DNA from: Planctomycetota bacterium
Lineage (GTDB): Bacteria; Planctomycetota; PLA2
NCBI GenBank assembly: GCA_023150495.1
Contig: JAKLKT010000086.1
Location: forward strand, 1 to 9,228
DNA length: 9,228 bases
Reading direction: 5' to 3'
Numbering within the stretch: position 1 is the first letter of the stretch; every line of letters starts with the position of its first letter. The position numbers and the translations under genes were made by a program. Of the stretch, positions 1-5,457 are shown one piece after another. The notes under the pieces are model-generated. The model had not been told where the DNA came from. It was given only the letters and a program-made list of their open reading frames with translations, and did not search any database.

Positions 1-130
1 GAGGGCCTGCCGCGCGAGCCGCCGCCCGCCCGGGCGGAGCGGCGCGTCGCGCGGGAGGCGCGGCGCCGCCTCCGCGGCCTCGAGGTAGGCGTGGAGATTG
101 CGCTCGACGATCGTGATGCGGTCCGAGATG
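1..130 (-). CDS. N-terminal fragment of an unidentified protein, cut by the left edge; start codon unclear
   Basis: The minus strand from about 130 to 1 reads without a stop as ISDRITIVERNLHAYLEAAE, followed by a Pro/Arg-rich stretch containing APRLPRDAPLRPG. Nearly every codon ends in G or C, whereas the antisense frame has A or T at several third positions near 85-130, so the minus strand is favoured. The frame is open upstream to an in-frame TGA near 277-279, but no ATG, GTG, TTG or CTG occurs in it; only ATC codons are present near 130, 118 and 112. It lies about 60 bases after the stop of the small membrane protein, as a further operon member would. The residues faintly recall the N-terminus of thiamine-dependent 2-oxoacid dehydrogenase E1-type proteins, but this is a weak impression and no catalytic motif is in the window. 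A sequence error, a non-canonical start or a degraded 5' end are all possible. Confidence 0.4.
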
Positions 131-190
131 CCTAGAGAATCGCCGGGACCGGGGACGCCGCCAAGAAAGCCGGACGGGCGCCGTTCCCGG

Positions 191-625
191 CTACCGGCGG
201 GACTCGAGGACGTAGCCCGAGACGCCGCCGCAGCCGACGAGGCAGCAGACCGCGAGCAGGTGGCCGTGGCCCGAGATCAGGATCGACTCCGCCGCGAGCA
301 TCGAGGACGGGTCCCACCCCATCCGGCGCATCAGGAAGGCGGCGCCGTACGCGAGCGGGAGGAGCAGCACGCCCTTCAGGAGCCCGCCGCCCGTCCGCTG
401 GACGAAGTATCCGGCGAACGCAGCGAACAGGAACTCGAGCAGGAACGAGTGCCAGTAGAAGCCGATCCGGGTCACGACGACCGTCACGCCGATCGCGATG
501 AGCATCGCGAAGACGCCGCTCATGGCGCCGGAGAGCCCCTTGCCCGCCTCGCGCATGCTGCTGTCGCGGAGCGCGGCACGTTCGCGGGCGATGAATTCCT
601 GGCGGAGCTTCATGCCGGGGTCCAT
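191..625 (-). CDS. Small four-helix integral membrane protein of unknown function
   Basis: This predicts 144 residues from ATG at 625. The first 30 or so residues are charged (MDPGMKLRQEF...). They are followed by hydrophobic stretches at about 31-52 (GVFAMLIAIGVTVVV), 59-76, 80-99 and 117-139, consistent with four inner-membrane helices and a short basic tail ending ESRR. I recognise no family. ATG 625 is chosen because GAGGA sits four bases before it. A longer reading from GTG at 700 adds a proline-rich, acidic leader (DDPPPRPPLFPLPE) encoded by G/C homopolymer runs and has a poorly spaced GAGG. The gene follows the secreted metallopeptidase by 58 or 133 bases depending on the start, on the same strand, and probably belongs to the same operon. 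High GC3 and clean membrane segments support it as real; its function is unknown. Confidence 0.72.
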   Translation of the reverse strand: MDPGMKLRQEFIARERAALRDSSMREAGKGLSGAMSGVFAMLIAIGVTVVVTRIGFYWHSFLLEFLFAAFAGYFVQRTGGGLLKGVLLLPLAYGAAFLMRRMGWDPSSMLAAESILISGHGHLLAVCCLVGCGGVSGYVLESRR

Positions 626-629
626 GAGA

Positions 630-634
630 TCCTC
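630..634 (-). promoter_or_regulatory. Shine-Dalgarno site deciding the start of the small membrane protein
   Basis: The minus strand reads GAGGA here, four bases before ATG at 625. This is the best ribosome-binding match near any candidate start of this gene and is the reason for preferring 625 over GTG at 700. Confidence 0.5.
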
Positions 635-758
635 ATCGGCCTCCGGCAAAGGAAAGAGGGGGGGCCGGGGGGGAGGGTCGTCCCGGATCGGGACGATCAC
701 GCCTCGCCCGCCGTGGCCTCGGCGGAAGCGGGGCCCCCGGAGCCCCCCCTTCTCCCGC

Positions 759-2420
759 CTACGGCTTCGTCGGGCGCCAGGCGCCGTCGGTGACCTTCCT
801 CGCGAACTCCTCGATCCGGGCGCCCAGGTCCTTCGGCGTGAGGCCGAACGCGGTCTTGATGTCGGTGCCCTCGCGCTTCGCGGTGTAGTGCGCCGTCATG
901 AAGTCGATGAGATTGCCGCGGTACTTCCCGTCCTCGGCCCAGTAGAGGTAGTGACACGCCGCCGCGGACTGCTCGTAGAAGAGGCGTCCGACGGCGAAGG
1001 GCTGCGGCGTGATCCCCCAGGTCTTCTTGGCCGTGGCGACCACGCCCGGCTTCTTCACCCACTCCCCCTGCGCCTCCGCCTGCGAGAGCCCGAAGAGCTT
1101 CTCCCAGTCGATGAGCGTCCTCTCCTTCTCCTTCGAGAGCGCCGCGACCACGCTGAGGCTGCCCGCATGCGGCGCGAAGTTGGACCACTTGTAGGTCTCG
1201 ATGTCGTAGCTCCCCTCCTCGATGAACGTGGCGAAGCCCTCGACGACCCAGTAGCCGGGCACGATTCCGCGGTTCTCGTCCGTCGAGAAGTCGCTCGCGT
1301 GCCAGCGCGGGTTCCTGCGCTCGATCCAGTGGTGGGTCAGCTCGTGCACGAACACCCGGCGCACCTCGCGCGTGGCGTCGGGCGTCTCCGGCCAGAAGAA
1401 GCGGGAGACGTTGTCGCTCCGCGAGTAGACGCCGAGCGACATCCGGGCCATGGGGTTCCCGCCGAGGCTCTCGACGTAGGCGTCCCGCGACTCGAAGAAG
1501 TAGATGACGAGCGGCTCGTTGTCGTCCCGCCTCGGGTTGTCCGTGGCGAAGATCCTCGCCAGCGCGCGGCTCGTGATCTTCGCGTACCGCACGCATTTCC
1601 CGAGGATCTCCGTGCGGTCGTCGATCGGCGTCAGGAAGACGATCTCCGCCCCCTCCTCCCGCGTCTCGACCCCGTTCAGGTCCTTGCGCCACACGTTGCG
1701 CGCGCGCTCCATGTCCGGCGCGCGGCGGCCGAGCGGGCGCACCTCGCCGCGCAGAACGTCCACCTCCCAGTCGAGCCAGATGCGGCGCGCCTTGACGGGA
1801 TCCGGCCGGCCCTCGAGCGGGCGCGCGAAGGGGGGGCTCTCCGGCGCGATCTCCTCGAGCAGCGCGAGCGCGGCCTCGTTCGCCTCGTTCATCCGGAGCG
1901 CCGCGCGCAGGAGCTGCCGGCCGCGCAGCTCGTGCCCCTCGCCCGCGCCGAGCTCCGCCTTCGCGCGCTTGCAGAGGAGATCCGAGAGCACGGTGCCCGC
2001 GTCGGGCGCGGCCCCCGCCGCCCCCTCCTTTCTCTCCGCGGAGAGCAGCCGCTTGTCCCAGTCGGCCGCCTCCTTCGCGGGAAGTCCCGACAGGGCTGCG
2101 AGCACGAGCATCTCCCGCGCGGCGTCCACCGCGCCCGCCGCGACAGCCTCGGGGAAGAGCTTCCTGCACTGCGCGAGCCGCTCCCGCACGGCGAGCGCGC
2201 GGCAGGCGTCCAGCTGCGCCTCGAACGACGGCGCGTGGAGCGCGAGGCCCTTCTCGTCCTCCCAGAGGAGCACCTCGTCGAGGGGGACGGAGCGGCCCGC
2301 GACCGCGAGCGACGCGTCGCTCCTCGTGACCGGCCCCTCGAGGATCGTCCGGTCGCGCAGCACGACGGTATCCGCCGCGGCCAGCGCGGGGACGAGCAGG
2401 ATCGTCGCGAGGGTTCTCAT
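759..2420 (-). CDS. Secreted HExxH (gluzincin-type) zinc metallopeptidase
   Basis: 553 residues. A signal peptide (MRTLATILLVPALAAAD, probable cleavage near residue 16) is followed by a short segment, VVLRDRTILEGPVTRSD to VPLDEVLLWED (about 19-54), of a kind I associate with secreted planctomycete-type proteins. Residues 65-200 are Ala/Leu/Glu-rich and look helical. The catalytic part starts near 265: HELTHH at 359-364 gives the HExxH zinc motif (H359, E360, H363), and WVVEGFATF with E394, 31 residues on, is the expected glutamate third ligand of a gluzincin. The family is probably near the DUF1570/M1-like peptidase-like proteins; substrate unknown, site of action periplasm or outside. Its ATG overlaps the stop of the propeller gene upstream (ATGA), with a strong GGAGGAG site five bases before it, so the two are likely translated together. 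A much longer open frame continues upstream across ispH but is antisense read-through. Confidence 0.88.
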   Translation of the reverse strand: MRTLATILLVPALAAADTVVLRDRTILEGPVTRSDASLAVAGRSVPLDEVLLWEDEKGLALHAPSFEAQLDACRALAVRERLAQCRKLFPEAVAAGAVDAAREMLVLAALSGLPAKEAADWDKRLLSAERKEGAAGAAPDAGTVLSDLLCKRAKAELGAGEGHELRGRQLLRAALRMNEANEAALALLEEIAPESPPFARPLEGRPDPVKARRIWLDWEVDVLRGEVRPLGRRAPDMERARNVWRKDLNGVETREEGAEIVFLTPIDDRTEILGKCVRYAKITSRALARIFATDNPRRDDNEPLVIYFFESRDAYVESLGGNPMARMSLGVYSRSDNVSRFFWPETPDATREVRRVFVHELTHHWIERRNPRWHASDFSTDENRGIVPGYWVVEGFATFIEEGSYDIETYKWSNFAPHAGSLSVVAALSKEKERTLIDWEKLFGLSQAEAQGEWVKKPGVVATAKKTWGITPQPFAVGRLFYEQSAAACHYLYWAEDGKYRGNLIDFMTAHYTAKREGTDIKTAFGLTPKDLGARIEEFARKVTDGAWRPTKP

Positions 2421-3583
2421 CCGATCTCCTCCGGAACGAGCGCGAGCATCGACTTGCCGTCCGCGGGCACGAGCAGCAGGAGGGCGTCGCGCGCGGGGAC
2501 GGCGTGGAAGCGGAGCCCCTTCCGGAGCACCGCGCCTCCCGGCCGCTCGCGCGCGTGCCAGAAGACCGCGTTGCCGATCAGGTCGCCGCACCAGTCGCCG
2601 TAGACCTGGCAGGACTCGCCGAGCCAGATCGCGGCGGCCGGCGCCTCGAAGAGCTCGGGGCGGTCCGCCGCGGCGACGCGCGGGACCCGGGGGCTCTTGT
2701 CGTCGGTGTAGTACATGGTCCACGCGCGGTCCGGCGACATCGCGAGGAGCAGGCGGTCGCCCACGAAGGGCTCGGTGAGGAGCTTCTCCGTCCGCGAGAG
2801 CGTGAGCTCCGCCGTGCCGGCGTTGCGCGCGAGGACCGCCCAGGTCTGCGCCTTCTCCGGCGGCAGGAGCGCGCCGACGATGCGGTTGCCGACGACGATG
2901 CGCCCGCCGGGGCCCGCCTCCGCGGGATCGGCGATCGTGACCGACGTCGCCTCCTTCCCGTCGGCGCGGGCGTACGCGGAGAGGACGAGCTTCGCGCCGT
3001 CGCGGCGGAGCGCGTAGACGTGGCCGTCGCGCGCCGCGGGCTCGCCCGTGAACGCGCCTTCGACCTTCCACGCCGGGCGGGAGAGCCCGGGGCGGAGGCT
3101 CAGGAGCGCCGTGGGCGTCGTGACGTAGATCTCGTCGTCCACGATGCGCGGCGGCGAGGCGCCGGCGCCCACGTCGAAGGTCCACTGGCGCGAGAGCGTG
3201 CGGCCGTCCAGGTGGATCTGGACGAGCGTCTTCCCCTCCTCGACGAGGAACGCGCTCCGCGAGGCGAGGGCCGGCTGCCCCGGCGCGCGCACGCCGGTCT
3301 TCCCCCACGGCTTCCCGGTCTCGGCGTCGATCGCGACGAGATCGGCCGCCTTCGCGTCGCCGTCGACGAGGAAGATCGCTCCGTCCCAGACGACGGGCGG
3401 GAAGAGGACCGCCTTCGCCTTGTAGGTCCACTTGATGCCGCCGAACGTCTCGGGCGGCTCGGCGCGGCTCTGGCCGCTGTTCGAGGCAGCGCCGCGCGCG
3501 TGGCTCCAGCGGGTTGCGGGGGCGATGCCGCCGTCGTCCGCGAATGCCGCGGCGGCCGCGAGGAGGATGGCCAGGTGTCTCAT
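2417..3583 (-). CDS. Secreted PQQ-like beta-propeller repeat protein
   Basis: 388 residues from ATG at 3583. The signal peptide is MRHLAILLAAAAAFADD (cleavage near 15). The mature start WSHARGAASNSGQ (26-38) resembles the opening of PQQ-type propellers, which often begin with W-x-x-x-RG. Blades are visible as alternating 'V-W-D-G-A-I-F-L-V' strands and the phrase DLVAIDAETGKPWG (81-94), the hallmark of a PQQ/WD-like blade; further blades include PPRIVDDEIYVTTPTALLSL and RDGHVYALRRDG. These folds bind partners or, in dehydrogenases, PQQ; no full dehydrogenase active site is seen, so a structural or binding role outside the membrane is more likely. An in-frame upstream start at 3655 would extend into the divergent region and bury the signal peptide, so it was rejected. 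The 3' end overlaps the metallopeptidase start by ATGA, suggesting the two products act together. Confidence 0.85.
   Translation of the reverse strand: MRHLAILLAAAAAFADDGGIAPATRWSHARGAASNSGQSRAEPPETFGGIKWTYKAKAVLFPPVVWDGAIFLVDGDAKAADLVAIDAETGKPWGKTGVRAPGQPALASRSAFLVEEGKTLVQIHLDGRTLSRQWTFDVGAGASPPRIVDDEIYVTTPTALLSLRPGLSRPAWKVEGAFTGEPAARDGHVYALRRDGAKLVLSAYARADGKEATSVTIADPAEAGPGGRIVVGNRIVGALLPPEKAQTWAVLARNAGTAELTLSRTEKLLTEPFVGDRLLLAMSPDRAWTMYYTDDKSPRVPRVAAADRPELFEAPAAAIWLGESCQVYGDWCGDLIGNAVFWHARERPGGAVLRKGLRFHAVPARDALLLLVPADGKSMLALVPEEIG
2426..2432 (-). promoter_or_regulatory. Strong Shine-Dalgarno for the metallopeptidase, inside the end of the preceding gene
   Basis: The minus strand reads GGAGGAG, a near-perfect anti-SD match, five bases before ATG at 2420. 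It also encodes the last residues (PEEIG) of the propeller protein. With the ATGA stop/start overlap at 2417-2420 it fixes the start of the metallopeptidase and supports coupled translation. Confidence 0.7.
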
Positions 3584-3647
3584 CGGCGGGCCCCATGATA
3601 CGACGAAGGATCTTGCAGGATGGCGAGGTCGTGCGACGCTCTCCCTG
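3584..3647. promoter_or_regulatory. Divergent intergenic region between the propeller operon and ispH
   Basis: These 64 bases separate two start codons facing away from each other, so promoters for both directions should lie here or inside the 5' ends of the genes. A TATCAT hexamer (minus strand, 3600-3595) is close to a -10 element but lies only about 11 bases before the propeller ATG, with no convincing -35. No inverted repeat that would suggest an operator stands out. The assignment rests on gene layout, not on a recognised promoter. Confidence 0.4.
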
Positions 3648-4580
3648 ATGTTCAAGGTCGTCCTCGCCGAGCCCCGCGGCTTCTGCGCCGGCGTGGACCG
3701 GGCGATCGAGATCGTGGAGCGGGCGCTCGAGAAGTTCGGGCCCCCGATCTACGTACGGCACGAGATCGTCCACAACCGCCACGTGGTCGAGAAGCTGCGG
3801 GCCAAGGGGGCGGTCTTCGTCGAGGAGCTCCGCGACGTCCCGCGCGGCGCGGTCGTGATCTTCTCCGCGCACGGCGTCTCCCGGGCGGTCGTGGACGAGG
3901 CGAGCGAGCGCCGGCTGCGCGCGATCGACGCGACCTGCCCGCTCGTGACGAAGGTGCACCGCGAGGCCGACGCGATGGTCGGCAAGGGCCGGCACATCGT
4001 GCTCATCGGCCACGCGGGCCACCCGGAGGTCGAGGGCACGCTCGGGCAGGTGCCCTTGGGCACGATGACGCTCGTCGAGACGGTCGAGGACGTCGAGCGG
4101 CTCGAGATCGACCCGTCGCACGACGTCTCGTACGTGACGCAGACGACGCTCTCGATGGACGACACGAAGCAGATCGTGGCCGCGCTCCGGAGGAAGTACC
4201 CGTCGATCGAGGAGCCGAAGCAGGAGGACATCTGCTACGCGACGCAGAACCGCCAGAACGCGGTGAAGGCGTTGGTCGCGAAGTGCGACGTGATCCTCGT
4301 GCTCGGCGCGCCGAACTCGTCGAACTCGAACCGGCTCGTGGAGGTTGCGCGGCAGGCGGGCGCACGCTCCTACCTGTTGCAATCGGCGAGGGATCTCGAC
4401 CCGAAGTGGATCGAAGGCGCGCGCGCGGTGGGCGTGACGGCCGGCGCGTCGGCGCCGGAGGAGCTCGTGCGCGAGCTCCTCCATGCGCTCGAATCGAAGG
4501 GGGCGCGGGGGATCGAGACGCTGAAGGTCGCGGAGGAGCGCGTGCAGTTCTCGCTCCCGCGCGAGCTCGCCGCGCCGTAG
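3648..4580 (+). CDS. ispH: 4-hydroxy-3-methylbut-2-enyl diphosphate reductase (IspH/LytB)
   Basis: 310 residues, the normal length. It catalyses the last step of the MEP pathway in the cytosol, reducing HMBPP to IPP and DMAPP using a [4Fe-4S] cluster. The cluster cysteines are C13 (GFCAGV), C97 (DATCPLVTKVH) and C196 (EDICYATQN). Substrate and acid residues are present: H42 (HEIVHN), H75 (SAHGVS), H125 and E127 (GHAGHPE), T166-T167 (YVTQTTLS), the NSSNS loop at 223-227 and S268 (TAGAS). The NSSNS loop is preceded by GAP where I would expect G-S-x, a minor variation. ATG 3648 is chosen because the protein then begins MFKVVLAEPRGFCAG, as the family does; the ribosome site is weak, the nearest purine run being GCGAGG about 20 bases upstream. 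A longer in-frame start at 3432 lies antisense to the propeller gene. Two lipoprotein genes follow at a 16-base gap, so ispH may head this transcript. Confidence 0.97.
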   Translation: MFKVVLAEPRGFCAGVDRAIEIVERALEKFGPPIYVRHEIVHNRHVVEKLRAKGAVFVEELRDVPRGAVVIFSAHGVSRAVVDEASERRLRAIDATCPLVTKVHREADAMVGKGRHIVLIGHAGHPEVEGTLGQVPLGTMTLVETVEDVERLEIDPSHDVSYVTQTTLSMDDTKQIVAALRRKYPSIEEPKQEDICYATQNRQNAVKALVAKCDVILVLGAPNSSNSNRLVEVARQAGARSYLLQSARDLDPKWIEGARAVGVTAGASAPEELVRELLHALESKGARGIETLKVAEERVQFSLPRELAAP

Positions 4581-4596
4581 CGCCGCCGATCCGGGT

Positions 4597-5457
4597 ATGA
4601 TCTCCGGCATGGCGCGTCTCGCGCTGTGCCTGCTTGCCGCGTGGGGGATCTCCGGATGCGAGCGTGAAGCGCCCCCGGCGGCACCTGCCAATCCGCTGAA
4701 GGACGTCCCGACCGCGGAGCTCCTCGAACGGCTTCGGGAGTCCACGGGCCCAACGGACGTCGCCGACGAGCTCGTCCGGCGTGGCGCGAAGGCCCTGCCG
4801 TATCTCATGGCGGCGCTGCGCGGCGAGGACGAGCGGCTGGCCATGGACTGCGGGTTCATCGTGATCGGCATCGGCAACGCGGCGGCTCCGGCGGTGCAGG
4901 AGCTGCTGCGCTCAGGCACCCCGCGCCAGCGTGCCCGCGCGCTGCAGGTCATCAGATACGGGGCGATGGCCGCGCGGGTCGCGCGTGAGGCCGAGGCCAT
5001 CGGACGGCGGTCCACCCCCGGGAAAGACATGACGGCGTTTCTGGACCTGCGTGCCGACGTCATCGCCGCGCTCCGGGATCCTTCGGACGGCGTGCGCACG
5101 GATGCCGCGAACGCCCTCCGCCAGTTCGGCCCCTGCGACGACGCGACCGCCTCGGCGCTGATCCTCGCGCTTCGCGGGGACGCGAGTGCCTCCGTCCGCT
5201 CGCACTCCGCATTCGCGCTCGGGCACGGTGCAGAGGGTCGTGCGGATGTCGAGGAAGCGCTGGCCGAAGCGCTTGCCAAGGATGCCGATGCCCGGGTGCG
5301 CGAGGCGGCGGCCGACGCGCTCGGCGCGATGGCGGGCGTCTCGAACGCGACGCTCGACGCCTTGCGGCACGCGGAGGAAATGGATCCGGTCCCGAAGGTG
5401 AAGGAATCCGCGGCCCTCTCCCTCGCGTTGCAGCGCCAGAAGGCCGCCTTGCGATGA
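4597..5457 (+). CDS. HEAT-repeat lipoprotein
   Basis: 286 residues from ATG 4597, or 282 from ATG 4609, which gives a more typical MARLALCLLAAWGISGC signal; neither has a good ribosome site. The lipobox ISGC puts the lipidated cysteine at residue 21. A short Pro/Ala linker follows, then an all-helical solenoid of HEAT-type repeats from about 38 to the end. The clearest repeats are at 154-178 (VIAALRDPSDGVRTDAANAL), 187-211 (SASVRSHSAFALG), 218-246 (DARVREAAADALG) and 253-279 (PKVKESAALSLAL); each shows the D-P/A-x-x-x-V-R...A-x-x-A-L-G pattern. Such repeats are protein-binding scaffolds, so the likely role is a membrane-anchored adaptor; no enzyme motif is seen. The stop overlaps the next start by ATGA, so it is probably co-translated with the peptidase-HEAT protein, its likely partner. 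Confidence 0.85.
   Translation: MISGMARLALCLLAAWGISGCEREAPPAAPANPLKDVPTAELLERLRESTGPTDVADELVRRGAKALPYLMAALRGEDERLAMDCGFIVIGIGNAAAPAVQELLRSGTPRQRARALQVIRYGAMAARVAREAEAIGRRSTPGKDMTAFLDLRADVIAALRDPSDGVRTDAANALRQFGPCDDATASALILALRGDASASVRSHSAFALGHGAEGRADVEEALAEALAKDADARVREAAADALGAMAGVSNATLDALRHAEEMDPVPKVKESAALSLALQRQKAALR

Noticed and set aside
1..135. A plus-strand frame ending in TAG at 133-135, as a possible gene end
   Set aside because: Its third positions near 85-130 include several A or T while the minus frame there ends almost wholly in G or C, and the minus reading looks more like protein.
498..2603. A 701-codon plus-strand frame
   Set aside because: It is antisense to the metallopeptidase, highly Arg/Pro-rich and without a recognisable motif, while the minus strand carries a signal peptide and zinc site.
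2504..3598. A 364-codon plus-strand frame antisense to the propeller gene
   Set aside because: Its low-complexity Arg/Glu/Ala composition marks it as a shadow of the PQQ-like gene.
3620..3622. ATG preceded by GCAGG as an ispH start
   Set aside because: It is in a different frame from ispH and opens an Arg-rich shadow frame.
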